A stretch of 64,000 nt of DNA, from NCBI GenBank assembly GCA_039657365.1, contig CM077588.1:19722501-19786500 (forward strand), written 5' to 3'. Position 1 is the first letter of the stretch. The number at the start of each line of letters is the position of its first letter. Of this stretch, positions 24,850 through 36,884 are shown one piece after another. The notes beneath the pieces are model-generated. The model did no database searches. It was not told the DNA's origin and was given only the letters and a program-made list of their open reading frames with translations. Position numbers and translations under genes: made by a program. The stretch is from Stephania yunnanensis (Eukaryota; Streptophyta; Magnoliopsida; Ranunculales; Menispermaceae).

Positions 24850-25827
24850 ACACTAATCTTTTGTCACTGCAATCCATCCTTGAGAAAGATAAGTTGTTTG
24901 GGACAAAATTTCTTGATAGGTTCAAAATTGTTCTTAAGCATGAACGCAAGTTATTTGTCCAGGATAGTCCTATTACTGATGTATCACTAGCCAATGCTTT
25001 AAAAGCCTTGAAGGATGCACATACTAAGCATGTCAATGACTTAACTGATGTTGCATATATTATGTTGGCAACCATGGTTCATGAATTTTAGAAGGACGTG
25101 GCACACATGGAAGCTTACGACATGGCTATGAGATAGTCAAGATAGGTTCGAGATAGTTAAGAACCTTTATTCTTGTAAAATGGCTGAGGGTGCATCAGCT
25201 AGTCTCATTTTCTAAAAATGAAGGGTTATATTGACCATCTTGACAAACTAGGATTTCCCACAAGTCAATAGTTGGCTACGGATTTTATCTTGAATTCATT
25301 GCCTGATAGTTATTAACAAGTTATGATGAAATATAACATGAATAACACGGAAAAATCTATCTTAGATTTGCATTTGATGCTTAAAACCGCTGAGCAGAAT
25401 GTCAAGAAACTCATTGTTAATGTGTTGATGGTTCAAAATGGAAACGCTGGCAAGACTAAACTTGCCAAGGCTGTTGTGACTGTCACAAAGCCTGTGGAAC
25501 AAGTCAAGTATAAGGTTGCTTCTACTTCACAATCCCAAAAGGAATAGTAAAAGAAAGAAATTATCATTTCTACCATGCACCTGGGCATTGGTTCAGAAAT
25601 TGCAAGCTTTATCTTAAAGATCTAAAGAGAAAAGAATAGTAGTTCGACTACTACTTTCAGGTATTTATGTTATTGAAGTTAACTTGTCTACGAGTGACTC
25701 CTGAGTGTAGGATATCAGATGCGGATCTCACATTTGTATTAATGTGCAGGATCTCATCAAAAGTAGAAAGCTAAAGAAATGAGAAATCATCCTACAAGTT
25801 GGAAATGGAACGAAGTTGAATGTAGGA
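24850..25827 (+). pseudogene. Ty1/copia gag and protease start, degenerate
   Basis: Frame 24810-25091 reads LLSLQSILEKDKLFGTKF then FKIVLKHERKLFVQDSPI and VAYIMLATM, the copia Gag (UBN2-type) pattern. After several stops come MLKTAEQNVKK and a zinc-knuckle remnant around 25.57-25.62 kb (YHAPGHWFRNC for C..C....GH....C). The protease start follows with DIRCGSHICINVQDLIKSRK, where the catalytic DSG/DTG is now DIR. The frame is cut at 25827 by the chromovirus LTR insertion and resumes at 33119. Confidence 0.8.
25823..25827 (+). repeat. Target-site duplication TAGGA (left)
   Basis: TAGGA precedes the LTR start TGTAAAGG and recurs at 33114-33118 after the LTR end. The pair frames one insertion into the copia protease region. 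Confidence 0.9.
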
Positions 25828-27067
25828 TGTAAAGGCCTGAAAATTTGACTTGTGTCACGTGCCAGGTCAGGGTCGTATGTGGGATTCACTCGTTGAAACA
25901 CGTATGTCCAAATACCCAATTTGAGATTATAATGCAAATTGTTGAGCCGTTTTACGAGTTTGTATACGCGAGGAATTTGTTGAGCCGAAAAATAAAGGGG
26001 GCACGCCTCGAGTCGCATGCCGACGTGGGATTAATGTAGCAGCTTAATGTGACTATCGTGGCTATAATGGTTTTAATGTGGTCACATTAAAACAATATAA
26101 AACAGATGTGCCTCGTGATGCGTGTGGCATGAGGCGAGTGAGTGCCTCGAGATGCGCTGCCAAATTTTTAAGGAAAACATTTGAATAAATATGTTTTTGA
26201 TGTGTCTCGAGTTTCGCTCTGCACGAATCTCGAGGACACTTGATTTCTTCTCGAGGAAGAAGCAAAAAGAGAGTGAGAGAACGGATAAGAGGAAAAGAGG
26301 GGGAGAAGAGAGAGGAGAGGAGAGAGAGGGAAAGAGAAAGAGAACCGGCGGAGACAAGAAAGAGAGAGAGGAGAGCAACACCGGCGAGGAGTGGCTCTGC
26401 TCGGCGAGGAAAGCCGAGGTGCGTGACTCCAACGGCTCGGCGGGCCAGCGGCGACGCTGAGGCCGCGTGAGGTGACGCGGCTGTGGAGATGACGAACCAG
26501 CAGCAACAACGACGGAGAGATTACGCGGCTAGGGAATGATGAGAGGCGGTGTAGGAGCGGACGGCGGGCTGGCCGGCAGCGGCGATGGCGTGGCTGCGTG
26601 GCGTGGGCTTTGGCTCTGCGCGCGATGCGCTAATTTGTGGAAAGACAGCGTGCGGGGCTCCAACGACGCCGGCAGCGGCGGCCAATCGGCAGCGCGGTAA
26701 CGCGACGCAACACGAAAATAGTTCACTAGTGGTGGCTAGCGCACGTGGCGGCAGCGCAAGCAGCGGCAACGCTGGCGGCGCGGAAAGCGCGCGCGGCCGT
26801 AATGCAATGAACGGCGCGGTGGCGCGTTGTCAACCGATCGATGGTGTGACTTCGATGAAAATTCGACGACGCGATGGAGGGACTTAGTAGGCTATAATCG
26901 GGTGTCTGGTGCGCATATCGAGGCACGAGTGGAACGTTCTCGAGGTAAGTAAACCAGTTAGGAACTTTACAGTAATTTCATTGCTTTGATATTGTGGTTC
27001 ATTGCTTTGATATTGTTATTCATTGCTTGGATATTATCATTGAAAATGTTATTGATTGAGTTGGTCC

Positions 27068-27605
27068 ATTGGCGAGCGAGTCATGGTTACTATTCATCTA
27101 CGATATGAGCTCTTATCTGGACGTTGTTGATATCTCCCAATTGAGTGTACGTTGGGGGCTTTTATCCCGGTCTGTGGATATCTCATAGTCGCAAGGGTTA
27201 GGGCTGGAGGTCTCATCCTGAACCCGAGTCTGTTGGGCGTTTGGCGCAACTCAACGACCTTTAGGTCGAGACTCCTTGCTATTTAGCTTCACTTATCAAT
27301 TGATTAGTGTCTTTTATATGCATAAGTTACGCTAGTGGCAAGTGAGTCATGGTACTATTATCAGCGATATGAGCTCTTATCTGGACGCTGTCGATATCTC
27401 CCGATTGAGTGTACGTTGAGGGCTCTTATCCGGGTATGTGGATATCTCATAGTCGCAAGGGTTAGGGCTGGGAGGCTAGGGTCTCGTCCTAAACCCGAGT
27501 GTGTTGGGCTTTTACCGCGACTCAATGACCTTTGGTCGTGACTCCTTGTTATTTGGCCTCACTCATCGATTGATTTGTTTACAGTCTTTTATATTCATGC
27601 GTTAC
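27068..27605. repeat. Tandem duplication of a roughly 265-bp unit inside the LTR
   Basis: Unit 1 (27068-27330) and unit 2 (27331-27605) share cgatatgagctcttatctgg, gatatctcatagtcgcaagg, gttagggctgg and ctcgagtgtgttgggc-like phrases, with small indels. Confidence 0.8.
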
Positions 27606-28056
27606 ATGTTCATGTCTTTATAATTGCATGAATTCGACTGCTTTGGTTATTGTGAAATGTTGTATATTTCCTACTGGCTTTACTTACCTGGGCTCGTCAT
27701 TTTTGGGTTTGACTGAGTGCAGATCTACGGTCCAACAAGGGGAAGGCTCTGTAGCTAGGTGAATTTTTGTATCTTTTTGTATTACTCTCCTCTGATTAAC
27801 ATATTTAATGGGTTCCACAATTAGGTTGCCTAACTCTCTTCAAATACTGTTGAGTTATTTATTTGTAGTCATCGCTTCGCTAAATCGTAAAACTTGCAAA
27901 AATATTAATAACTAAACTAAAAAATTGTGAATTTACGTATAATGTGGGATTGTAAGGCTGATTAAGTCTGCGTTGACCTTGCGAGATTGGCTCGGGGGTC
28001 CACGTGTGCTTAGGCCGGGCGGGGCCCAGTTTGTGGAAAATTGGGGCCGTCATAGT

Positions 28057-28068
28057 TGGTATCAGAGC
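28057..28068 (+). other. Primer-binding site TGGTATCAGAGC (initiator tRNA-Met)
   Basis: Exact TGGTATCAGAGC, two bases after the LTR end at 28054. This is the standard plant chromovirus and copia primer site. Confidence 0.85.
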
Positions 28069-28307
28069 CTAGTTGTGAAAATTTTATGGCTTAAGACATT
28101 GTGATACCAACGTCGTAGTTGGTATCATAGCCGAAGTTTTAAATACTCGACTCTTGATTTAAATCACAAGCCATGGAGACGCAAACTAGCGGAAGTTAGG
28201 AACCCTGAACTTAGAGTGAAACCCTGAACTTATAGTGGAACCCATATATACGATATCGAGGATTCGTGGCTATGGAAAATGCGACGATGGTTTGGACCGG
28301 GTCTAGG

Positions 28308-28431
28308 ATTTACGTATAATAAGGGATTGGAAGGCTGAGTAAGTCTGCGTTGACCTTGCGAGACTGGCTAGGGGGTCCACGTGGGCTTAGGCCGGGTGGG
28401 GCCCAGTTTGTGGAAAATTGGGGCCGTCACA
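28308..28431 (+). repeat. Last 124 bp of the second LTR
   Basis: Matches 27931-28054 over exactly 124 bp (atttacgtataat to ggggccgtcaca) with few substitutions. The small divergence suggests the element was not very old when it was deleted. Confidence 0.85.
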
Positions 28432-29987
28432 CACTACAAAAAAACAGCAAATCAGAAACGGAAATTTCCGTCTCTGATTTGTTAAAATTTCGTCTCTAAT
28501 TGCAGTCAGAAACGGAACAGAGACGGAATCAATTCCGTCTCTAAAAACGTCGTCGCTGATTCAATCAGAAACGGAATTCGATTCCGTTTCTGATTTAGAG
28601 ACGGATCAGAAACGGAATAAATTCCGTTTCTGATTATTTCCGTCTCTGATCCGTTGCTAATCAGAGACGGATCAGAGACGGAATTTGATCCGTTTCTGAT
28701 TTATGTATCTACATAAACGAAAATTAGAGACGGGAATAGCAACGGAATCCAAAGATTCCGTTGCTATTTCCGTCTCTAATTTTCATTTTTGTTTAGTTTT
28801 TAAAGTCTTACATATATAGGTCTCAATCCAAGCACATTTAACCTGCCAATATATAATAAAAATCATCGCCTGCACCCCCTCCAACAACTCATTGGGGGTG
28901 CTAACATCCCCCCAAAAAATAAAATTTGACATTCATACATCGACAATATATATCAACAAATATTCAATTGAAAGAACAAAAATGTAAAAATCAAAAATTG
29001 AAAAAGATATATATCCAAAAAAAATTGTATAGTATTACAAATGCTCCAAATTTCTAAGTATTCACAAAACCACCAATCCTATTGTTCAACAACCACAAAA
29101 AAAAAAAACTTACAATCCTATAAATATGCACAAAAAGAATTATCAATCGAAAAGTCTTGAGATGTTCTTCAACACCACACGCGCATGACCAAGGAAAAGA
29201 ATTATCAATCGAAAAATACACGTATGTTCTTCACATGTTACATTACATCGTAATCAATTAATGAAATTTTATGGGAGGGGAATCAAGACGGATCAAGAAA
29301 AGTAAAATTAGACAAATCAAAGTTGAGGAAAAATTCAAAATTATGATGTAGAAAACAGCTATCGAATTTGTCATCTACAAATTATTTATACATAGCATAC
29401 AAAAGAATGGGTGCACATATAAACACGACACCATTCATTCCAAAAAAGATGCTAAGTAGTCGAATAATCAACCTAGATAAACTTTAACATGGAGAATGAG
29501 TCTAATCCCAAGTGAAATCAATATTTAAGAGCATAAAGAAAATAGGAAAGCGCAACTTCATTTCAAGCTAAGGCATCCACATTTTATGGTTTTAAAAATA
29601 AAAATGAGTTTTGATACGGATCGCTTCACGGTGACAACTCATTTTAGGCAACAGTAGAACCAAGATTAGGTAAAACCAGTGAAATATTAACAACTCATCG
29701 CATGTTCATAACAAATTACAATTAACGTACGAATCAAGATTGCAATACGAAATTCTAAACATAGTCATTTTTTGCCCTAACAAAACGTGTAGCAAAGCAG
29801 AAACATTATATTATCAAGAAAATTAGCAAAGGAACACAAACATACTTAAAAATGACATGAGAAAAACAGATCACATCCATCTTTATAAAAAAAAAAAATG
29901 TTTGAAGATCCCACACCATTTTCTCATAATCAGGAAGGAGGCTAGTGAAAGATTTGAAGTACACAAAATTCAAAGAGAGAAACTTAC

Positions 29988-30094
29988 CAGACGTCCTGAG
30001 ATTTCACGCAATGCTTCAGCCCAACGAGAAGTAGAATCAGCCATCATACTGACATTGTAACCCATATCTCTGAAGTATTCCGCAATTGTAATGC
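29988..30094 (-). pseudogene. Captured exon of V-ATPase catalytic subunit A (third piece)
   Basis: 35 codons are intact and encode ITIAEYFRDMGYNVS, then MMADSTSRWAEAL, then REISGRL, part of the conserved nucleotide-binding domain of vacuolar H+-ATPase subunit A (the MADSTSRWAEALRE segment is near-invariant). A TTGTTGTAG acceptor precedes it and a CTG/GTAAGT donor follows. Its reading phase fits the donor of the piece at 30342-30396, so the two would join as ...IYTG-ITIAEY.... The enzyme pumps protons across the tonoplast. This copy lacks most of the protein and lies inside a transposon. It is a transduplicated fragment; the parental gene is elsewhere. Confidence 0.92.
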
Positions 30095-30341
30095 CTACAA
30101 CAATCACACACTCATTAGTTTCGATAGGAGCAACACGAAGCATTATATTATAGCTGTGAAAAATATGGCACTTACAAACAGGACTGGAGTAAAAGAAAAC
30201 ATTTCGATACTAAGAAGAGTATTCAAGTATCAAAAATAAGGCAATTGAAATGAACCAACAAAGTAAGCATATACTAGAACTTTGGGGTTTCAGTGGAGCT
30301 TAACAACTGCTTCTCATATGATATACTAGAACTTTCGGTAC

Positions 30342-30396
30342 CAGTGTATATGGACGCCTCCCTAGCAGCCACAGGCATGTTAGAAGTATTAGCTAC
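30342..30396 (-). pseudogene. Captured V-ATPase subunit A exon fragment (second piece)
   Basis: Encodes VANTSNMPVAAREASIYT plus one base, followed by a GTACCG donor. In subunit A about 25 residues precede VANTSN after MAE; here that part is missing, so an internal deletion removed it together with the normal acceptor region. Confidence 0.9.
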
Positions 30397-30452
30397 ATGA
30401 ACCAACCTTCAATGCATAACAGTTTATGATAAGCAACATAGACATCACATAC

Positions 30453-30520
30453 CTCTGCCATTTCATTTCCTCTTTCTCCACAACCAACATACACCACAGT
30501 ATCGAATTAGAGTCCGCATT
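30453..30520 (-). pseudogene. Captured V-ATPase subunit A exon fragment (first piece)
   Basis: Encodes FDTVVYVGCGERGNEMAE, the segment just after the Walker A region of subunit A, followed by a GAG/GTATGT donor. A TAA stop replaces a codon just upstream (family reads SNSDTVVYV). Order and strand agree with the other two pieces. Confidence 0.9.
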
Positions 30521-32328
30521 TACCAAAAAACATTAAGCATAAATATCAAAGTCCAACTACACAACTTAATGTAGTAAGACAATCAAGAGAAGAAGATGAG
30601 TAGGAGCTCATAAAAATGGACAAGCAGAGTGCTTTTTAGAAACTAGAAGGCACCATAAAAAAACGAACCGCATTACAACATGAAACAACGAGTGCTTAGT
30701 TCAATGAGTTCTTTTTCGAACCGATCAAGTTTTCAAACTTAGTTCAACATAAAAATGGACAAGAAGACTATAAAACACGTTTCTAACCGATTCAAGTTTT
30801 CAAACTTAGGAAAATGAAAATACAATAAAATGAAAAATGTAAGAGAAAGATGTTACAACTAAAAATTTCAAAGGAAAAAAAGTATCTGATTCGCTTTGGC
30901 ACTTAATTCAGCAGAGTGCTTTTTAGAAACTATAGGTGTAAAAAAATGATACTAACGGACCTCGTATTCGAAGTGAATTAAAGAAGAAAAACAAAAACAA
31001 GAATGCAAGAGAATAATATCATCTATTAAATCAAATCATAAGCATTACTATATGCTAAAAGACACTAGAAACTATTTAGCATGGCTGTTTAATCTCCTCC
31101 ATGCATGATCTGGTGGGGAAGCACTATTAAAGTCCAACTACACAACTCATTAAAAAAAAATCAGTGATCACAATAAACAGATTAACAGATATTACCCAAG
31201 TTTTGCAAAGACAAATAAACCAAGATTCTATCATAGTTTAGTGAATTTAAAGCCATACATGGCCATTAGCAAGTCAATTATTCAACAATACCTTCGAATA
31301 TACATTTAACAAAACTAAGGAACATGCAATTGAACAAAGATGATAAAGGCAAGGCAAAGAACAAGCAAGGAATGCACCTTAATGACCATTTCGAGTTAGA
31401 AATGAGAAATAACTACTGACCATAAAACAAGGCGTCAAGATGGCCATCAAAAGAGATAAATATGCACAAGTGCACATATGAGTTATCAAGGACTTTAATG
31501 GACTGATTGAAGTGGAAATCATAAAGAATTAGACTTAAAGTGCCCCTTTAAATAGAAATCTTTCCTTGGCATGTTCTATTGGGTTTACCCGCAAGGAATG
31601 TACTATTGATGTAAAATCGGCTAGGGAAACTTGCTCTAATTACACATTCCTATAAGATGGAATTAGTTAGAACAATTGCAAGACAAGAAATGGATTTGAT
31701 TGGTAAACATGAGGAATTAAGGAATATTTTCATATAGTGAAAATGAAACTACTACCATGTTGGAAACTTAAACCAATTAAGTAAGTGCATAAGACATACA
31801 TACAGTTAATACATTGAATATAAGTTTAAGTAGCGAGTAAGATTTAAAGAATGGAATGCCAGTTCAACTAATTCTTATTTGAATACATCTACCAAAACCC
31901 AAAACCAAACACGAAAGATCGAAGCTTTCAAGACCAAACAAAACTCTACCAAAACCCCATTACAGAAACACAAAAACAAACCCTAGACACCACAAAACCC
32001 CAAGAAACTCACATGCAATCTTCGAGAAACCAAACAATAAAAAAAAATCTAAAATCGAAACCCTAGAAACCAAAAACAGAACTCACATCGAGAATCCCAA
32101 ACAAGTCGTCGACCGAGCCGGGGGTCGCCGAGGCGCGTCCGGCTTCGTTGAGCTCGAGCTCCAGTTCTGGTCCGTCATTTCTCCGAATCTCCGAGACCCT
32201 TCAAAACCCTATCGATCACGAACTCGATTTTAGACTCCACGCCTCATCAAAAAAACCCTAGAACGAACCCTAGAAACCAAGACGGAATCGGAGGGGACTA
32301 AATCTAGGGTTTGGTACGCGAAATCGAT

Positions 32329-32940
32329 TCAGACGAACAACATGGCTATTGGTGAGAGTGAGAGTAGAGAGGTGCGAGAGAGAGAGAGAGAGAGCGCGAG
32401 AGAGAGAGAGTGCGGTGACGGTGAGAAAGAGAGCAGAGAGCGGCGACGGTGAGAGAGAGAGAGGAGAGAGCGGTGACAGTGAGAGAGAGCGGTGAGAGCG
32501 GTGAGGGAGAGAGGTTTGTTGAGAGAGAGAGAGCGGTGAGGGAGAGGTTTGTTGAGACAGAGGTTTTGAGAGGTTTTGAGCGACGAGAGAGACAGAGAGA
32601 GGTTTTGAGAGACGAGAGAGAGGTTTTGAGAGACGAGACAGAGAGAGGTTTTGAGAGAGAGAGGTTTTGAGAGACGAGACAGAGAGTGGTTTTGAGAGAG
32701 AGAGGTTTTGAGAGACGAGACAGAGAGAGGTCCGAGACGAGACAGAGAGAGGTTTTGAGAGAAAGAGAGATTTGAGAGACAGAGAGAGAGCTGAGTGATT
32801 TTAGGGAGAGACGGACAGTTGTGGGTGTGTAGATCAAGCATGCACGAATCTCGGGACATAATGAACGGTTGAAAAAAACGAAAGTTTTGATGGGAATGTT
32901 GGCGCCATTTTTTAGAGACGGAATTTAATTTCGTCTCTAA
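32329..32940 (-). promoter_or_regulatory. Conserved box and CT-rich leader of CACTA element 1
   Basis: The minus strand reads ATGGCGCCAACATTCCCATC followed by a long CT-rich, low-complexity stretch. The same box and leader occur in elements 2 (36888), 3 (43291) and 4 (50168). The stretch yields long Ser/Leu-rich frames that I treat as compositional. It may hold the element's promoter and 5' UTR (inference). Confidence 0.55.
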
Positions 32941-33113
32941 TTCCGTCTCTAATTCCGTCTCTGATCCGTCTCAAATCCGTCTCTGAATATTTCCGTCTCA
33001 ATTCCGTCGCTAACTTTTTAATTTAGAAACGGAACTTATTCCGTTTCTAATTCCGTTTCAACTTATTTCCGTTTCTAATTCCGTTTCTGATTTGCTGTTT
33101 TTTTGTAGTGACA

Positions 33114-33118
33114 TAGGA
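33114..33118 (+). repeat. Target-site duplication TAGGA (right)
   Basis: Matches 25823-25827. The copia frame resumes immediately afterwards. Confidence 0.9.
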
Positions 33119-35988
33119 TGCTCTGAGTGAATTTTACCTAGTGGACTTGCTCTAGTTTTAAATAGTTTTTATTATGTCCCCGCCTTAAGCAGAAACATCA
33201 TTTCAATTTCATGTTTGGATTTGGATGGTTTTAATTTCATTATTGCGAGTAATAAATATTTCATTTCTCGTAAAGAAGTTTTCTAAATGAATGTTTATTC
33301 GTGTTGTGGTATTTATATTCTAAATATGAAAAAATCCATAGATACTCTTATTCTTAATTTAAATACAAAGTGATTCAAATCAAATAATTTGAGCCAACTT
33401 ACATTTGGCATTGTCTTTTAGGCCACATAAATGAGAAATGCATTTCTAAACTCCGTAAAGATGGACTTTCAAATTTATTTGATTTTGAATCATATGAAAT
33501 ATTTGTATCTTGTTTACTAGGCAATATGACAAAGAGCCATTTACTATACACAGTGAAAGGGCAACTGATTTTTCATATCTAATACATACCGATGTACGCG
33601 GTCCTAAAACGCAATGGCTAGAGGTGATTATTAATACTTCATTACTTTCACTGATGATTTGAGCATATATGGTAGTGTGTATCTTATGAAAAATAAATGT
33701 GAATATTTTGAGATGTTTCAAACGTTTCAAAATGAAATACATAATCAACTTGGTAAAACTATAAAAGCACTTTGATCAGATCATGGTGGTGAATATTTGA
33801 GCCAAGAGTTTGATGATCATTTTAGAAACTATGGGATTGTCTCACAGTTAAATCCTCCAACAACTCCACAATGGAATGTTATTTTTTGAGAGGAAAAACT
33901 GGCCTTTATTGGATATGTTTCGATCTATGATGAGTCATGCAGATCTTTTTATTTCCTTTTGGGTTTATGCCTTAGAAATTTTTTGTGTTTACACTGAATC
34001 GTGTTCCTTCTAAAGCGGTTAATAAAACACCATATGAGATGTGGTTTGAGAAAAGACTAAGTTTGTCTTTCCTTAAGATTTGGGCCTATGAGGTTTTTAT
34101 ACGATTACAAATCTAAGAAAAATTATCAACCAAATCTACCAAGTGTGTATTTATTAGTTATCCTAAGGAAACTAGAGGATACTACTTTTATAATCCCACT
34201 GAGAACAAAGTGTTTGTTGCTATGAATTATGTCTTTAAGGAAAAATAGTTTATTTCAAAAGAAAATAATAGAAATAAACTAAGTCTTGAAGAAGTTCAAG
34301 AACTACAAATAAATACTCAACCACCAGTGGGAGATCAGTAAAGTCTCGAACTAGTTGAACCACCACAATTATCACGAGGCCTATGTAGGTCTGATAGGGT
34401 AAGACGTCAGCTTAAGAAATTTGAATTTCTTATTACTGATATTAGTGAGGTGTTACTTATGGATCAGAATGAGCCTACTACTTATTAGTAGGCTATGTCT
34501 AGCCCTAATCAGATAAATGGCTTAGTGCCATGAATTCTGATATGCAATCCATGTACGATAACCAAGTTTGGAACCTTGTTGATTTACCTGAAGGTGATAA
34601 GACCATTAGATGTAAATTGGTTTTCAAAAAGAAAACTGACGTGGATGGCAATGTGAATACTTATAAAGCACAGCTAGCAGCAAAAGTTCAGGGTAGACTC
34701 AAGGTGTTGATTATGATGAGACTTTTTCTCCTGTAGCCATACTTAAATCTGTTAGAATTCTAATTGCCATAGCCGCATATTAAGACTGTAAGATATGGCA
34801 AATGGATGTCAAAACAACTTTTCTAAATGGAAAGTTACTAGAGGACATGTACATGATGCAGCTTGAAGGGTTTGTTCATCTTGAGAATTCTAGGAAGGTG
34901 TGCAAACTTCAAAGATCTATTTATGGATTAAAGCAAGCTTCTCGGAGTCGAAATCTTCGTTTTGATGAAACAATCAAGGAATTTGATTTCATTAAAAATA
35001 AAGATGAATCTCGTGTATACAAGAAAGTCAGTGGGAGCGTGGTTTTCTTGGTACTGTATGTTGAAGATATATTACTCATTGAAAATGACATCTGAAGCTT
35101 GCAGAGTGTCAAGTCTTGGTTAGGAAAATATTTCTCAATGAAGAACTTAAAAGGTGCAGCCTACATCCTTGAGATTAAGATCTATAATGATAAATCTAAA
35201 AGGCTAATCGGTCTAAGTTAAAGTGCTTATATTGATATGGTTCTAAATAGGTTTGATATGCAAGACTCTTAAAGAGGTTCATTGTCAATATCTCATAGTA
35301 TAAGTCTCAACAAGACTCAATGTCCTAAGACTAATGATGAGCGAGAATGCATGAATACGATTCCAATTGTATTAAATATTGAATCTATTATGTATGTCAT
35401 GTTATGCATTTGACCTTATGTATCATATGCTTTGAGCGCAACAAGCAGAAATCAATCTGATCCCGATGAGAGTCACTAGATAGAAGTAAAAACATTCTTA
35501 AGTACTTGAGAAAGACTAAAGAAGTGTTCTTGGTCCATGGAAGTTCAAAGGACGAGTTTGTTGTAAATGGTTATACAGATGCAAGTTTTCATACTGATAT
35601 AGATGACTTCAGATTGCAGTCTAGATATGCATTTATTTTGAATGGATGCGCAGTAAGCTGGAAAAGTTCGAAGCAGGACATTTTGGCATATTCTATAATG
35701 TGTTTGAGTATATTGCTCCGATGCAACTAAAGAGATAGTTTGGATAAAAAAGGTCATCTCTGAACTTGGTGTGATTCCGAGTATAACTAACCTCATTTGC
35801 TTGTATTGTGATATATACTTAGATGTTTTCATCTCATTCGAGAAATCACTGAGAAGGGAGATGTGAAGATTTGCAGAGTTCCTTTAGAAGACAATGTTGC
35901 AGATCCATTGACGAAAACTCTTCCACAAGCGAAACATGATGGTCATAGTAGATCATTAGGTGTTAGATACATTAATGATTGGCCCTAA
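33119..35988 (+). pseudogene. Ty1/copia pol: protease end, integrase, reverse transcriptase, RNase H (degenerate)
   Basis: Ordered fragments in shifting plus-strand frames: YYVPALSRNIISISCLDLDG and a GAG-pre-integrase zinc region (IWHCLLGHINEKCISKL ... CLLGNMTK). Integrase follows (FGHHWGEY-like 'SDHGGEYLSQEFDDH' remnant, PPTTPQWN, then SFWVYALE). Next is reverse transcriptase, with MDVKTTFLNGKLLEDMYM, SIYGLKQASRS and LVLYVEDILL (catalytic YVDD changed to YVED), and RNase H with NGYTDASFHTDIDD and SWKSSKQDI. The end is ADPLTKTL ... VRYINDWP and a stop at 35988. Many stops and frameshifts; inactive. The closest named relatives are TNT1-94-like copia proteins. Confidence 0.88.
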
Positions 35989-36001
35989 TGCAACTAGGAG
36001 A

Positions 36002-36710
36002 TGTTGGGGCATATGCCCTAGGTCAATCTACAAACATTGTTTATCTTATAATTTTAGTTAATAAGATTGAGGTGATGTTTTTATTATAAGTGATTGCATG
36101 TTTACCTTATAGTAAGATCCATGAGTATTTGTTGAAATATCCTAAATGTCTCTAGTCAATCATTATACAAGGAACTATAATGAATTAAAGCTAGTGTAAA
36201 TCTTGATTGATGGTCATGTGATGATCATGCGTATAGGGATACGAATCGAGATCATGAGTACTTGTTACGGGAACAAGGTACTGGACTAACCCTCTATGAG
36301 AAAAGAACATGAATTAAGTCATAGATGTTTCTCAATATAGGTATCTCATAAGTCATTTGACTTGAGATTACCATAGACTTCAATATTAGGAGCACGGTGG
36401 TTTGACACAATCAAACGTTTTCTTTAACCAAACGATTGTAAAGATTGTGATTGATTACCATGTTAATAATATGTGAAGGTGTGTAATCAAGATAGGATTT
36501 GTCCCTTTTATATAGGGAGAGATATCATTGGATCCCTCAATATGTTGGACTGTTAAATAGTCAAGTCTAAGTGAATTGAATTAATGTAACTTGGATGTTT
36601 TCGGTCTACCTAAAGATCAAAAGTAGTACGATTGAATATTAAGGGTGACTTTCCATGCCTTATGTTTTATCAAAGGACATCACATGAAAAAAAGGATATG
36701 ATACATGTTA
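36002..36710 (+). mobile_element. Copia 3' LTR, first part
   Basis: Starts TGTTGGGGCATATGCCCTAG immediately after a purine-rich tract and 14 bp after the pol stop. Interrupted at ...gatacatgtta by CACTA derivative 2 and continues at 41376. Confidence 0.8.
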
Positions 36711-36884
36711 TTCGGAAATAAGTTCCGTTTCTAAATCGAAAACGGAATTAGAACGGAATAAGTTCTGTTTCTAAATTAAAAAGTTAGAGACGGAATTGAG
36801 ACAGACTAATTCAGAGACGGAATTGAGACGAATCAGAGAAGGAAATAGAGACGGAAATAAAGACGGAATTAATTCCGTCTCTAA

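Larger units (their letters stand above)
28432..33110 (-). mobile_element. CACTA (En/Spm-type) non-autonomous element 1, carries V-ATPase subunit A exons
   Basis: Starts CACTACAAAAAAACAGC and ends GCTGTTTTTTTGTAGTG, a perfect match as inverted repeat, with target duplication ACA (28429-28431, 33111-33113). Subterminal regions are packed with direct and inverted copies of TTCCGTCTCTGAT-like units, some forming hairpins (28720-28785). Read on the minus strand it has the family layout: subterminal repeats, an ATGGCGCC box (32908-32901), a CT-rich leader to about 32.33 kb, a putative first exon with a GTGAGT donor (about 32.09 kb), then captured exons. No CACTA transposase was recognised. It is inverted relative to elements 2-4. 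Confidence 0.9.
25828..33113 (+). mobile_element. Chromovirus-type LTR retroelement remnant, internally deleted, holding a CACTA element
   Basis: A full LTR (25828-28054, TGTAAAGGCCTG to GGGGCCGTCATA) is followed by an initiator-tRNA-Met primer site and about 250 bp of internal sequence. Then comes only the last 124 bp of the second LTR (28308-28431), so nearly all the internal region and most of the 3' LTR were deleted. A CACTA element later inserted into the very end of that LTR, splitting it as ...GCCGTCACA / ACA. The LTR contains a GC-rich stretch (26.3-26.9 kb), probably around the transcription start and leader, and two tandem copies of a roughly 265-bp unit. Confidence 0.8.

Noticed and set aside
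26168..26926. Several overlapping frames on both strands in a GC-rich block
   Set aside because: They lie within the chromovirus LTR. Codon use is driven by GA and CG-rich composition, and none continues into a protein family.
28440..28700. Regularly spaced short repeats that resemble a CRISPR array
   Set aside because: They are CACTA subterminal repeats: units occur in both orientations, spacing varies, and CRISPR is not expected in a plant nuclear genome.
32329..32859. Long minus-strand frames (163-176 codons) rich in Ser/Leu
   Set aside because: They arise from CT/GA repeats, are open in more than one frame, and match no family. Treated as leader DNA of a CACTA element.
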